A stretch of 64,000 nucleotides of DNA from Bremerella sp. JC817 (GTDB taxonomy: Bacteria > Planctomycetota > Planctomycetia > Pirellulales > Pirellulaceae), in contig NZ_JBFEFG010000281.1 in assembly GCF_040718835.1 (NCBI RefSeq), forward strand, positions 372,001-436,000, given 5' to 3'. Both the position numbers and the translations under genes were made by a program. This document shows positions 29,793 to 39,496 of the stretch, piece by piece. The notes beneath the pieces were generated by a model. It did no database searches, had not been told where the DNA came from, and saw nothing but the letters and a program-made list of their open reading frames with translations. The stretch's first letter is position 1. The number at the start of each line of letters is the position of its first letter.

Positions 29793-30754
29793 TTATCGCG
29801 GATTCTGATCCTCGGGCAATAACGGCAATTCGACGTACATCTGAAAAGCTTGCTCAATTTTTTCAAAGATGGCAGCCCCGCATGAACCCAAAGGCCATAT
29901 CGCAAGGAAACCGCCTCCCCCTTTTTGAGCGTAAGTGGCTTCTCGTAAGACATCGTCGCCCCCATCCAGCCATCGTTGCGGACATGAAACGGTGCCATGA
30001 ATGCTGGATTTCGGGGGTGATTCATGAGGGTGATCCCTTCGATCGTGTTCGAGTCAATCGGCCCGGAATAGTCGACCCAGCGGGCCGGTTTCCGAAAGAC
30101 TTCTTTCTCGTCGACGTGTCCCTCGCTGTTGCGGATCGTCCCACCACCATCAGTCACGCCGATCGTCTTCGCCATGCGTACCCCTAATGGCCCGAACGGC
30201 GTGTCGCCGAACGTGACCTGATCGACGGTTGCCTGCAGCCGCTAATCGATCACCAGCAGCCACTGCTCCCCTTCGAGCGGGATCACCGTCATCGCGCGAA
30301 CTTCCTCCAGAAGCTTTTGCTGGCTGTCGGTATCGACCCAGGCGTTGATCATCTGAAACTGGGCCTGATCGCCGTCGACGAACTTGCCAACTTTCTCGTG
30401 GCGAATCTTCCCAGGCGAGCGATCGGTCCAAAAGTTGACGCCGTTGATGTCGTGATGGGTCAGCCAGACCGAGTTGTGATGACTGTGCCCGTTGGGATCG
30501 TGCGGGTGTCCCATCCTCGTCAAGCTTCGCCCGGCCGGCCCTACGACGGGATAGATGAATGGACAATGCAAACCGGCTGCGTAGTGATATCGCAGCAACT
30601 CGCGACCGTCGCGCGTGATCGAGACTTGATCGTGCGGCAGTGGCAGGACCTGCATCGTCGGGACCGGTTTGGCCCCTGGCAGCGTTTCATCCGCTGCGGA
30701 TATCGATCCAGAAAAAAGAACCAGGGCGAAACCAACAACAAGTACGCGTAGCAT
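29793..30754 (-). pseudogene. Broken PmoA-family (DUF6807) gene
   Basis: The 5' part (30754 to 30242) encodes a signal peptide and the family start, including HCPFIYPVVGPAGRSLTR and the histidine-rich GHPHDPNGHSHHNSVWL. It ends at an in-frame TAG at 30242-30244. Reading straight through that stop in the same frame continues with family sequence (RLQATVDQVTFGDTPFGPLG, then NHPRNPAFMAPFHVRNDGW). A second lesion lies at a run of four C at 29876-29879. Adding one base there restores the normal C-terminus, which ends at the TAA at 29793-29795. So two separate faults disrupt one gene. A pseudogene is most likely. Sequencing errors, or suppression of the TAG, are alternatives. The family is found near secreted sugar-related genes in planctomycetes. 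Confidence 0.85.
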
Positions 30755-30824
30755 GAAGAGGCTCCCGGCGAGGTGGGATGAAGGGTAGGAGCCTTCAGCG
30801 TACCGGGCAGACTACGGTGACTCA

Positions 30825-30857
30825 AACAAAAACGGCCTCGCCGTCGAGGCAAGGCCG
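30825..30857 (-). terminator. Rho-independent terminator after greA
   Basis: Read on the minus strand, CGGCCT pairs with AGGCCG (30852-30857 with 30833-30838), extended by GCC/GGC inside, and is followed by a T-run at 30832-30828. It lies 33 bases past the greA stop. Confidence 0.85.
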
Positions 30858-30889
30858 CTAATGTTTTGGGCTATGAATCGTTCGACCGA

Positions 30890-31384
30890 TTATTCGTCGA
30901 AGTTGTATTCGATCTTCAGCACTTCCAGATCGTAAGTACCCTTCGGGGCGGCGATCGAGACGACGTCGCCAACCTTCTTGCCGATCAACTGTTGAGCCAT
31001 CGGGCTGTCGACGAGGATCTTGTTGTTCATGAAGTCTTCTTCGCCAGAGCCAACCAGCGAGTAGACTTCTTCTTCGTCCATATCAACGTCGCGAACGGTG
31101 ACCGTCGCGAAGAAGCTGACGACCGACTTGTCGACCGAAGAAGGATCAACGATATAAGCTTTGCTCAGCTTCGATTTGATCAGGTTGATCTTGGCCTGAA
31201 TCATACCTTGGGTTTCGCGCGAGCCATGATACTCGGCGTTTTCTTTGAGGTCCCCTTCGGCACGTGCATTGGCCACCTTCTCAGTGATTGCTGGCATTTC
31301 GACGTCTTCGAGATGCTGCAATTCGGCCTTGAGCTTATCGTAGCCTTTGCGGGACATGGGCATTCTATCGGCCATGCTCGACAT
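30890..31384 (-). CDS. greA: Transcription elongation factor GreA
   Basis: The 164-residue product has the two GreA domains: the N-terminal coiled coil with the tip motif ENAEYHGSRETQ, whose acidic residues reach the RNA polymerase active site and trigger transcript cleavage, and the C-terminal domain with SPMAQQLIGKKVGD. The ATG at 31384 has an AGGGAG ribosome site at good distance. Immediately upstream of that site lies a strong intrinsic terminator (31404-31432), which would end most transcripts that enter the leader. Terminators of both sides make greA a likely stand-alone unit. Confidence 0.96.
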   Translation of the reverse strand: MSSMADRMPMSRKGYDKLKAELQHLEDVEMPAITEKVANARAEGDLKENAEYHGSRETQGMIQAKINLIKSKLSKAYIVDPSSVDKSVVSFFATVTVRDVDMDEEEVYSLVGSGEEDFMNNKILVDSPMAQQLIGKKVGDVVSIAAPKGTYDLEVLKIEYNFDE

Positions 31385-31403
31385 GTCAGGAACTCCCTAG
31401 CTG

Positions 31404-31432
31404 AAAAAAAAACGCGACCTGGGACAGGCCGC
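31404..31432 (-). terminator. Intrinsic terminator directly in front of greA
   Basis: On the minus strand GCGGCCTG (31432-31425) pairs with CAGGTCGC (31421-31414), loop TCC, one G-T pair, followed by about nine T. The T-run ends only about five bases before the greA ribosome site. It may end the upstream transcript, attenuate greA, or release a small leader RNA. Confidence 0.85.
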
Positions 31433-31462
31433 ATGTCGTTCTTGTTGAATTGGTTACTTTTA

Positions 31463-31491
31463 TTGTTATTGAAACGTGATGCGTTTGTAAA
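31463..31491 (-). promoter_or_regulatory. Possible greA promoter
   Basis: On the minus strand TTTACA (31491-31486) and TAACAA (31468-31463) are 17 bases apart, a fair match to the vegetative consensus with a strong -35 box. If used, transcripts would start near 31456 and meet the terminator after only about 25 to 50 bases. Confidence 0.4.
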
Positions 31492-31566
31492 GCCAGCTTC
31501 ACCCCACAGCTAGCACAATCGCGCAAGGGGGTGAAAAAGAACCATGATTAGCATCACGATTTGATC

Positions 31567-32280
31567 TTAGATTGTATCGATCAGGTACAACAGCGCCCCG
31601 CACGATGAGCAGAAGACCGGTCGGCCCAGCTTCAAATCGCTGACGGTTTGAATCCGAAGTTGCACATTGCACTGGGTGCAGTAATTGTTAACCACCGAAG
31701 CGAGGGCTTCTTCACCGCGAGCCTTGACCACACGCTTGTAATCTTGGCGAATATCTGGCGGAACGTCCTTCTCAACCCCTTCCAGGATCTCGAGCACGCG
31801 GGCCAGTTCGGTCTCCATGACGCCCCGTTGTTGATTGACTTCATTCTGGATTTTGGCCAGGTCCTCTTTGGCGTTCAGAACACCTTTGTCCGCCTCGGTC
31901 AATTTGACTTCCAACTGGTCGACTTTCTCGAGGGCCTCGAGAATCTCGTCCGACATCACGCTGTTGGCCATCTGGGCCGCGGCGATTTGTTCTTTGAAGA
32001 TCTGGAATTCTTCGTTCGTGTTGGCGGCGTTCAGCTTTCCTTCAATCACACCGATCTTGCTTTCGCTTTCGCGAAGCTGCAGTTGCTTGCGATCGGCCGT
32101 CATTTTCGTGTTTTTGATCGACTCTTTGACGTCCACCACGACCTGTTCCGCAGCAACCACGCGGTTTTCGGCCGCTGTGATACGAATCGGACAGCGAGCC
32201 AAGCGACTTCGCAGATCGCTCAACTGGCGGTGGATTCGGTGAAGTTCCTGCAGAACTTCGCTATAGGGTCGTTGGGACAT
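31567..32280 (-). CDS. Zinc-ribbon coiled-coil protein (DUF164/CT398-like)
   Basis: From the ATG at 32280 the product is 237 residues. It is almost entirely a long coiled coil (about 10-180), followed by a C4 zinc ribbon with CTQC near residue 205 and CSSC near residue 228. This plan matches the C4-type zinc-ribbon family that includes CT398 of Chlamydia, which binds sigma-54 and other proteins. Planctomycetes and chlamydiae are relatives, so such a link is plausible but not shown here. It lies between rpoD and greA in a group of information-processing genes. Confidence 0.88.
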   Translation of the reverse strand: MSQRPYSEVLQELHRIHRQLSDLRSRLARCPIRITAAENRVVAAEQVVVDVKESIKNTKMTADRKQLQLRESESKIGVIEGKLNAANTNEEFQIFKEQIAAAQMANSVMSDEILEALEKVDQLEVKLTEADKGVLNAKEDLAKIQNEVNQQRGVMETELARVLEILEGVEKDVPPDIRQDYKRVVKARGEEALASVVNNYCTQCNVQLRIQTVSDLKLGRPVFCSSCGALLYLIDTI

Positions 32281-32385
32281 AATCAATCCATTCAGGGGAC
32301 AACACGAAAAGGCTTCTCCCCACAATTTAGCAGTAGGCAAGGGTTTAGCACACGCCACCAATGCATTTTACCCCACCGGGCAAAT

Positions 32386-32422
32386 AAAAAAGCACGGGCC
32401 TTGGTGACAAAGCCCGTGCTTT
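32386..32422 (-). terminator. Rho-independent terminator after rpoD
   Basis: AAAGCACGGGC pairs with GCCCGTGCTTT on the minus strand, with a 12-base loop and a T-run (32391-32386). It closes the dnaG-rpoD unit. Confidence 0.92.
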
Positions 32423-32453
32423 CCAGGTTCACTCAATCCACAAGTTCTGGGGG

Positions 32454-34127
32454 CTACGCCGCCTCGGCCGTGTGCAGGAAGCCGGCCAATTGCTGGCTGC
32501 GAACTGGATGTTGCAGCTTGCGAACCGCTTTGGCTTCGATCTGGCGGACACGTTCGCGGGTCACCTTAAAGATGCGGCCAACTTCTTCCAGGGTATAGGT
32601 GTACCCGTCCTGAAGGCCGTAACGCAGCTTGATGATTTCACGTTCGCGGTAGGTCAGCGTCTTCAGCAGGCCACCGATCTTGTCTCGCAGGATTTCGTTG
32701 GAAGCCTTGCGGATCGGGGTTTCTTCGTGGCCATCTTCGATGAACTCGCCGAACGAACTGTCTTCGCTTTCGCCGATCGGACGGTCGAGGCTGACCGGGT
32801 GACGACCGATGTCCATCACGCGGCGAACTTCTTCAACCGGGATCTCGCTATAACGCGAGATTTCTTCCATGGTTGGTTCGCGGCGAAGTTCCTGCAGCAG
32901 GCGCTTCTGGATGTTTCGCAGCTTCGACAAGACGTCGATCATGTGCACTGGAATACGGATCGTACGTGCCTGATCGGCGATGGCTCGGGTAATGGCCTGA
33001 CGAATCCACCAGGTCGCATAGGTCGAGAACTTGAAGCCACGGCGATATTCGTACTTGTCGACCGCACGCATCAGGCCGGTGTTGCCTTCCTGGATCAGGT
33101 CCAAGAAGCTCAAGCCGCGGTTGCGGTACTTCTTGGCGATCGAGACCACCAGGCGGAGGTTGCCGCTGGAAAGTTCTCGCTTGACGCCTTCGTACTGATC
33201 GAACTGCTTGCGGAACTTGTTGCAGCGAGTCCGCAGGCTGCGTGGGCTTTCCAGCGTCAGCAGCATCAGGTCGCGAAGTTCTTTGCGGAGGTTGGCACGT
33301 TCGTCTTTGGCCGCTGGGATATCGCGGATGAGATCAAGACGTGCTCGGATTTCTTCCATCCGATCGGCGAAGTCTTCCAGTTGAGCCATCACGGGCTGAA
33401 CGCGACGGGTACGCAGCGACAACTCTTCAACCAATTGCAGGCACTTCTGACGGCGGCGAATGAATCGCTTGCGAGCGGCGATTCGTTCTTCGCGAGGGGT
33501 GCTCTTGCGAAGCAGTCGTTGGAAGTCACGACGATTTTGTTCCAGCATGACCCGCAACGTCTTCAAGTTGTGCGGCATGCGACCTTGGATTTGTTCCTTG
33601 GTCAGGTTTTCGGTCAACGAAACCTTGATCGTACGATCGAAAGGGAGTTCGCCACGGTGGACCTTTTCCAGGATCTCAACCGTGTGCCGAAGTGCGAAGT
33701 CGCAACCCAGAACCAGGCGGCGGAACTGCTTGCGGGTGATTTCAATCTTCTTGGCCAGGGCGATTTCTTCTGCGCGGGAAAGCAGAGGAATCGAGGCCAT
33801 CTGAGACAGGTACATCCGGATCGGATCGTCGCTGCTCTTGGTGATTTCTTCAGTAGTGAAGCTTTCCGATCCGCCATCTTCGTCCAAAGCTTCCGCGAAT
33901 TCGCGAGCGGAAGGAGCCTTCGAGGCTGGGGCGTCGTCGAAATCATCTTCGGGAGGATCGGTAACCAGTTCGATACCGCGGTTTTCCAGTTCGGTCAGCA
34001 GCGAATCGAGTTTCTCGCTGCCTTGAGCTTCGTCGGGCAGATAGTTGTTGACTTCATCATAAGTCAACCAACCTTGCGACTTGCCTTTTTCCAAAAGTAC
34101 GGCCAATTCTTGATCAGCAAATTCCAT
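32454..34127 (-). CDS. rpoD: Primary RNA polymerase sigma factor (RpoD/SigA)
   Basis: The 557-residue protein contains a short region 1.1-like start, region 1.2 ([23 protein letters not shown]), a non-conserved spacer of about 190 residues, then region 2 ([40 protein letters not shown]), region 3, and region 4 with the helix-turn-helix at the end ([22 protein letters not shown]). The spacer makes it longer than Bacillus SigA and shorter than Escherichia coli RpoD. The ATG is preceded by AAGGAGGT. It recognises vegetative promoters. It follows dnaG by about 100 bases, the classical macromolecular-synthesis arrangement without rpsU. Confidence 0.97.
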   Translation of the reverse strand: MEFADQELAVLLEKGKSQGWLTYDEVNNYLPDEAQGSEKLDSLLTELENRGIELVTDPPEDDFDDAPASKAPSAREFAEALDEDGGSESFTTEEITKSSDDPIRMYLSQMASIPLLSRAEEIALAKKIEITRKQFRRLVLGCDFALRHTVEILEKVHRGELPFDRTIKVSLTENLTKEQIQGRMPHNLKTLRVMLEQNRRDFQRLLRKSTPREERIAARKRFIRRRQKCLQLVEELSLRTRRVQPVMAQLEDFADRMEEIRARLDLIRDIPAAKDERANLRKELRDLMLLTLESPRSLRTRCNKFRKQFDQYEGVKRELSSGNLRLVVSIAKKYRNRGLSFLDLIQEGNTGLMRAVDKYEYRRGFKFSTYATWWIRQAITRAIADQARTIRIPVHMIDVLSKLRNIQKRLLQELRREPTMEEISRYSEIPVEEVRRVMDIGRHPVSLDRPIGESEDSSFGEFIEDGHEETPIRKASNEILRDKIGGLLKTLTYREREIIKLRYGLQDGYTYTLEEVGRIFKVTRERVRQIEAKAVRKLQHPVRSQQLAGFLHTAEAA

Positions 34128-34229
34128 AGTGAAGACCTCCTTGCCTTCCCATAAAATTCCATTTGGTCATTTACGCCGGTGATCGAGATGCGGGTCAAAC
34201 CGATCATTGGCGACGTCAAGCGGTATCCT

Positions 34230-36086
34230 CTACCCATCCGTGGGAAAGGAAATACCCTGGCGGTTTCGATTCTGCTCGATGATCTGTTGGAGAATGTCGA
34301 GCTCATCCTCTTTCGATAGCGATTGTTGCTGCATGGAAGCGACTTGCTGTCCTTCCATACGCTCTTCGTGTCGGCGGCGGTACGCCTCGACGATACGTTT
34401 CAGTTCCTGGTCGGCATCCCCGAATCCTCGGTTGGAAGCCGACTCGTCGAGCTCGATCAGCAGGAATCGCAACGATTCGTTGTCGATCGAGTCGAGGATC
34501 CCCGGAAACGCACAATCCAGGTGCGCTTCGCTGCGGGATCGGATGACTTTGTAGATGGCTTTGGCACCTTCGCTGATCAATTCATCCGGACCGATCTCGT
34601 CCAGGCACCATTCCACCGTTTCGGGCAACGCCAACATCAACTCGATCAGGGTGCGGTCCCAGTTGTCGAGCGTGCTGATCCGATAAATCGTGCCCGGGTT
34701 GGCCGGCATTTCTTCTTGATTTGCCGGGTAAGTTTTAGTGCTGGCCGCTTTTCGCAAAGCAGACAGCCGTGTCCGTAGCTCCGATTCAGCGACCTGAAAC
34801 TGGCGAGCAATCCGTGCCAGAAACTGGTGTTCGCGAAGACGGACTTCCGACGACGCTTCCGCCGCCAGGTTGGGTGCCTTGGCCAACGTGTTCAACACGT
34901 CTTCCAGGGCATCGTTAGCACTATGCAGATCGTTGGCCAGATTGATTCCGGCGGTGGCGATCCGAATCTTGTGTTCCAGGGCGTCGACCGACTTGTCGAG
35001 GTGGCTACGAAATCCATCGGCACCATACTTCTGTACGAAGTCACAAGGGTCGAGGTTGTCGGGAAGGGTCGTAATTCGTAAGTCGACCTGCTGAGCGATG
35101 AACAGCTCGAGGACTTCGCTGGTACGCTTCTGGCCAGCTTCGTCTCCATCGAGCACCAGGTAAACGGTGTCGGCATAACGGCGAAGCAGTTGAATATGGC
35201 GTGGCCCGAGGGCAGTTCCCAGCACGGCAACGGCGTTCTTGACGCCAGCTTCGTGCAGGGCAATCACGTCCGTGTAACCTTCCACGACCACCACCTTCTT
35301 GCTGTTGGTGATGTGATCGCGAGCCAGGTCCAAAGCGTAAACGTTGTCGCTCTTCGAGAAGAGCCGTGTTTCAGGCGAGTTGACATACTTGGCCGATTTT
35401 TCGTCGGCGTATGCCGGCAGAATGCGTCCACCAAACGCGATCGGACGGCTTTGCACGTCACGAATCGGGAAAATCACGCGTCCCTTGAAACGATCGTACA
35501 TACGGCCAGCTTGCGACTTGCCGATCAGTCCGACATTTTCCAGAACGGGATGGTTATAGGCACTTTGAATCGATTTGTTGCAGAGCCACTGCCAGTCGTT
35601 CGGCGAAAATCCAAGGTGAAACCGATAAATCGCTTCCTTGGTAATCCCGCGATCGTGCAAATAACGACGGGCTTCGTCCGCAATCGGATCGTTCAGCAGC
35701 AGTTCGTGGAACGTTCGCTCGGCCCAGGCCAACGCGTTGTATTGAAACTTTTTATCGTTGGGGCTTCCGGCCGGAGCGACCGGGCCGGCCGATGGCAGGG
35801 CGATATTGGCTCGTTCGGCCAGCAGTTCCAGTGCTTCGCGGAATTCGATCGATTCGCGACGCATGACAAAGCTGAAAACGTCGCCACCAATTCCACAGAC
35901 CCAGCAGCGCCAAGATTGGCGTTGCGGATTGACCTGAAAGCTTGGTCGGCTATCGTCGTGCCATGGGCACAAAGCGACGTAGCCGCGTCCCTGCCGTCGC
36001 AGGTTCAAGTACGTACCGAGCACATCCACAATGTCGGATGCGACACGCACTTGTTCTTTCACGTCGTTGTCAGGGAGAAATGCCAC
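34230..36086 (-). CDS. dnaG: DNA primase
   Basis: The product makes RNA primers for DNA replication. The preferred start is the GTG at 36086, with GGAAGGA 11 bases upstream, giving 618 residues. The longer frame begins with TTG at 36164 and lacks a ribosome site. The CHC2 zinc ribbon is clear (CPWHDDSRPSF, then CWVCGIGGD), followed by the catalytic core and the TOPRIM domain with VVVVEGYTDVIALHEAG and VYLVLDGDEAGQK. The C-terminal part, after about residue 420, is the helicase-binding domain. It is transcribed ahead of rpoD. Confidence 0.95.
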   Translation of the reverse strand: MAFLPDNDVKEQVRVASDIVDVLGTYLNLRRQGRGYVALCPWHDDSRPSFQVNPQRQSWRCWVCGIGGDVFSFVMRRESIEFREALELLAERANIALPSAGPVAPAGSPNDKKFQYNALAWAERTFHELLLNDPIADEARRYLHDRGITKEAIYRFHLGFSPNDWQWLCNKSIQSAYNHPVLENVGLIGKSQAGRMYDRFKGRVIFPIRDVQSRPIAFGGRILPAYADEKSAKYVNSPETRLFSKSDNVYALDLARDHITNSKKVVVVEGYTDVIALHEAGVKNAVAVLGTALGPRHIQLLRRYADTVYLVLDGDEAGQKRTSEVLELFIAQQVDLRITTLPDNLDPCDFVQKYGADGFRSHLDKSVDALEHKIRIATAGINLANDLHSANDALEDVLNTLAKAPNLAAEASSEVRLREHQFLARIARQFQVAESELRTRLSALRKAASTKTYPANQEEMPANPGTIYRISTLDNWDRTLIELMLALPETVEWCLDEIGPDELISEGAKAIYKVIRSRSEAHLDCAFPGILDSIDNESLRFLLIELDESASNRGFGDADQELKRIVEAYRRRHEERMEGQQVASMQQQSLSKEDELDILQQIIEQNRNRQGISFPTDG

Positions 36087-36384
36087 CCGCTTGGAAATCC
36101 TTCCAGGGAAATTCGGGAACCCTTTGGCCCGAGAACAGTCGGCGTTCAGGCCGCTTCCTAGCAACCTTCACGTAACCCAACATTCGCGTTCTGGGCCGTG
36201 CCTTCCGTAGCACGTGGGAGCAATTTAGCCCATATCGCATTTTTAGGTCAAGTTCGCATTGACGTCTGCCGACAACCTTTTGGTTTCACGCTAGCAGATA
36301 TCTTCTACAATATCGATTTCCAGGGATTTCGCGAAGTAGCATCCCTTTTTTTCCCTGCCTTAAAAGGCGTAGCAGAGCACAAAT

Positions 36385-37071
36385 TTGGCTTCCCGTTTTT
36401 TTCCTCCTGCCGAACAAGCCGACGAAAACGACCTCGTTCTGGTCGGCGGCCGACTGACTTCTGAGTGGCTTTTAGATGCCTATCGCCATGGAATTTTTCC
36501 GTGGCCGATGTGGGGCGACTGGATGCCTATGACCTGGTTCTCGCTCGATCCCCGGGCAATCATCCCTCTGAATGGGTTGTATGTCAGCAGTCGATTGAAG
36601 CGGACCATCCGCAGCGGCAAATTTCAAGTCACTTGCGATAGAGCATTTCGCGACGTGATGAAGGGGTGCTCGCTGCCGAGACACGAAAAAGATGGTACCT
36701 GGATCTCGCCGGCGATGATCAAGGCGTACTGCAAGCTGCATGCAGAGGGGCACGCGCACAGCGTCGAGGTATGGCAAGAGGACCAATTGGTCGGGGGAAT
36801 TTACGGCGTCGCGATCGGCGGCGTGTTTGCCGGTGAATCGATGTTCCACACGGTTCGCGACGCCTCGAAAGTCGCACTGACCGCGCTGCTGTCGCATTTG
36901 AACCAGCGCGGCTACAAGCTTTTCGACATCCAACAATGGACCGAACACACCGGCAGCATGGGGGCCATCGAGATCGATCGGAGCGATTACCTGCGACTGC
37001 TTGGCTCGGTTGTCGACTTGCCGGTGACGTTTGGCGAAGAACTTTCCGAAATCAAATATTTCGGCGACTAA
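36385..37071 (+). CDS. aat: Leucyl/phenylalanyl-tRNA-protein transferase
   Basis: The 228-residue enzyme transfers Leu or Phe from tRNA to N-terminal basic residues of proteins, marking them for ClpS/ClpAP. Hallmarks are FPPAEQADENDLVLVGG, YRHGIFPWP, WFSLDPRAIIPL, the VEVWQEDQLVGGIYGVAIGG core with GVFAGESMFH, and FDIQQWTEH. The start is TTG at 36385: an in-frame stop lies 15 bases upstream, and the next ATG falls inside the conserved part, so this rare start codon is forced. The stop codon overlaps the convergent cinA-like gene by four bases. Confidence 0.95.
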   Translation: MASRFFPPAEQADENDLVLVGGRLTSEWLLDAYRHGIFPWPMWGDWMPMTWFSLDPRAIIPLNGLYVSSRLKRTIRSGKFQVTCDRAFRDVMKGCSLPRHEKDGTWISPAMIKAYCKLHAEGHAHSVEVWQEDQLVGGIYGVAIGGVFAGESMFHTVRDASKVALTALLSHLNQRGYKLFDIQQWTEHTGSMGAIEIDRSDYLRLLGSVVDLPVTFGEELSEIKYFGD

Positions 37072-38255
37072 GCCTTGGCGATCAGTTTCTTGCGAAGCAG
37101 ATCGAGGCCCTGCTTCGCCATGCGGGGGCCCCAGATCTCAGGATGCCCCGCCAGACCGCTGGCTTTTGACTCGACACCTTCGGCACTTGCCAGGGCGACA
37201 AAGTAGTCGTCCGACGAATCCGCCTCGCAGAACGTCCCTAGGGCCAACCCGTAATCGGCCCCGGTTTGCTGACGGATTGCTGCGGCAGCCTTCTCGACTG
37301 CTTCCTGCGTGGTGAGCTCGCTGGGAGGCTTAATCTGCCCACCGATGAACACCTGTCGCTGGTCGTCGACTGCCCCCAGCCAGAAAGCGAGCAGCCCCGA
37401 GGTCGACGACTCGACCGTGGCGACCTTCTTTCCTTGAGCGAGCAAGTCACGCACGATCACGTCGTGCAGTTCCTCGTCCCCTTCTCCGAAGACCAGATCC
37501 CCGACCGCCGCATGAATTTGCTTGACCGTATCAGCAATGGCCGCCTCGCATTGGCTCGCCTCGGTCCCGGTGGCGGTGATTCGGAGCGAGATGGTGGCCT
37601 GGTGCACCGTAATCCCGACACGGGGTTCGCGTCCACGTTTGATCAAGTCAGGCAGCAGTGACTCCATGTGGCTCTCGCCAACCCCGAAGCATTTGACGAC
37701 ATGATGACGGATCACCTTCTTCGCGGTCCCCTGCCCTGCCAACGAAGGTGCGACGGTAGCGGTCCACATCTCCTTCATTTCTGCTGGCACACCCGGTAAT
37801 GCGATAAATCGGGAGTGATGCATACCCACGCTGTAATCGAGATCGATCCCAGGGGCCGTTCCGTTGGGATTGAAGATTACGCGGCTTCCTTCCGGAAACA
37901 TGGCCTGGATTTGATTCTTCGGTGGCATTTCACGCCCCCGCATCGAGAACCGACGCTGGATATGCTCGAGACTGTCGGCATCCAGCTTCAAATGGGTACT
38001 GGTCGCGTTCGCCAACGCTTGCCGTGTAAGATCGTCGTCGGTTGGGCCAAGGCCTCCGGTCGCTATCACCAGGTTAGCTCGCGAGAGGGCCGTTTTGAAA
38101 ACTTGGATATTGGCTTCCAGATCGTCGCCGACCGTGGTGTGAAACAGCACCTCGATCCCCAGAGCCTCTAATTGCTGACTAAGCCACTGAGTGTTGGTGT
38201 CCAGTCGCTGTCCGCTCGTTAGTTCGTCACCGATGGCCAAGATCTCTGCGATCAT
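37068..38255 (-). CDS. cinA: CinA-like protein with degenerate deamidase domain
   Basis: The 395-residue protein has the N-terminal MoaB/MoeA-like domain (AEILAIGDELTSGQRLDTN, ATGGLGPTDDDLTRQALA, PNGTAPGID, LPGVPAEMKEMW), which hydrolyses ADP-ribose in relatives. The C-terminal PncC-like domain is present but altered: where NMN deamidases have ESCTGG, this protein has ESSTSG, and the usual Tyr and Lys of the following active-site loop are missing (GGQIKPPSE). It may therefore lack deamidase activity. The gene is convergent with aat and the two stops overlap. Confidence 0.9.
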   Translation of the reverse strand: MIAEILAIGDELTSGQRLDTNTQWLSQQLEALGIEVLFHTTVGDDLEANIQVFKTALSRANLVIATGGLGPTDDDLTRQALANATSTHLKLDADSLEHIQRRFSMRGREMPPKNQIQAMFPEGSRVIFNPNGTAPGIDLDYSVGMHHSRFIALPGVPAEMKEMWTATVAPSLAGQGTAKKVIRHHVVKCFGVGESHMESLLPDLIKRGREPRVGITVHQATISLRITATGTEASQCEAAIADTVKQIHAAVGDLVFGEGDEELHDVIVRDLLAQGKKVATVESSTSGLLAFWLGAVDDQRQVFIGGQIKPPSELTTQEAVEKAAAAIRQQTGADYGLALGTFCEADSSDDYFVALASAEGVESKASGLAGHPEIWGPRMAKQGLDLLRKKLIAKA

Positions 38256-38541
38256 TCTGGGTTTGATCCTTCCTGAGTGCGTTTGCGGCGAAGCGAGTGC
38301 TTCTTCTCTCTACGATACCCCAACATTGCCACTTCGACACGACCCCGAAACTTTGCCAATTCGATAGAGGAGTATCAAGCGTCATAGGTCGAAGTGGGGA
38401 ACCGCGAATTCCCTTGAGATAACAACGAGTTACGCTTTCAGGTGCATTCATTTAGCCGATGAGCCGGAAGGGGACACCTTCCCCAACTTTGCGGTATGTT
38501 CCAATGCCGGTGTTCCTACCTCGCTCGGGCGCAACCTGATC

Positions 38542-39336
38542 ATGCCATCAAACTCCTCCGCGACTGCCAATGCACCGACCGTTACTCAAACGTTTTATAC
38601 CGCTGCGCGCGAAGCTCGTGACGTGGTCCAGCGACTTCTAAAACGGAAGCGAGAAGGTCTCGACTGGATTGATGACCTACGGGAATTGCAACAAGAGTTC
38701 ATCCAGAGCTCGCCTCAAGCCTCGCAGCGAGAATGTGGAGCCGGCTGTGCCAGTTGCTGCCTCTCGGCCCAGGTCGACGTCACCGGGGTCGAAGCTATCG
38801 CTGCAAGCGAGTTCCTGCGGATGTGTGTCAGCCCAGAAGATCTGGCGAAGATCGAAACGCGTCTCAAACGGAGCACCGAAATCCGACGAGCTCAGATCAA
38901 AGGGCAACTTCCACAGCGACCGGTGGCGTGCGGCATGCTGAATTCCAAGGGACATTGCCAGATTTATGCGGCCCGACCTGTGATCTGCTCTGGCGTCTTC
39001 TCCACCGATCGTCAGGCCTGCGACGACGCCATCCATGCTGCGGAAACGGGCGATCTGTCCGGATCGGCTCCGCTGGACCTGGTATCGATCCAGGCAACCG
39101 GCGGAATCTCGGGGGGATTGCAACGTGTGCTCGTCGAAAATGGCTACGACGGCAACCTTTACGAGCTTAACTCGGCTGTCCTGACCGTGCTTCACGACAC
39201 TCAAGCGCTGCAACGATTCTTTGACCGCGAAGATATCTTCCGCGATGCCATCTGCACCGAAGCCCACTCGCCCCCCAGACGAAATATGGTCGTTCGACCA
39301 TATCACTTACGTCGCCGAGAGTCGCAATTGAGATAA
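38542..39336 (+). CDS. YkgJ-type cysteine cluster protein
   Basis: The 264-residue protein has the pattern of the CxxCxxCC family (UPF0153/YkgJ): ECGAGCASCCLSAQVDV near residue 66, then ACGMLNSKGHCQIYAARPVICSG near 130. These cysteines probably bind zinc or an iron-sulfur cluster. The family's role is unknown; some members sit near protein-modification enzymes. There is no signal peptide. The gene stands alone ahead of murB with a 160-base gap. Confidence 0.88.
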   Translation: MPSNSSATANAPTVTQTFYTAAREARDVVQRLLKRKREGLDWIDDLRELQQEFIQSSPQASQRECGAGCASCCLSAQVDVTGVEAIAASEFLRMCVSPEDLAKIETRLKRSTEIRRAQIKGQLPQRPVACGMLNSKGHCQIYAARPVICSGVFSTDRQACDDAIHAAETGDLSGSAPLDLVSIQATGGISGGLQRVLVENGYDGNLYELNSAVLTVLHDTQALQRFFDREDIFRDAICTEAHSPPRRNMVVRPYHLRRRESQLR

Positions 39337-39343
39337 TCCTCAT

Positions 39344-39364
39344 CCTGGGTTTGCCTATCCCAGG
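39344..39364 (+). terminator. Weak stem-loop after the YkgJ gene
   Basis: CCTGGG at 39344-39349 pairs with CCCAGG at 39359-39364 around a nine-base loop, but no T-run follows. It could be a weak terminator or a processing signal. Confidence 0.25.
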
Positions 39365-39496
39365 TTGTCAAACCGAAATCGAAGCTGGTACCGTAGAGGG
39401 AATTGCCGTCGAATGACGGATGGAGACAGGATCGACTCGCTTCCCGCTCGGCACGGTTTTGCCCGGGAATGCGAACTTTTCGGGAACGATTGACCT

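Noticed and set aside
32472..34154. A 560-residue open frame opposite rpoD
   Set aside because: It mirrors the rpoD codons, has no ribosome site and shows no family resemblance; rpoD on the other strand is certain.
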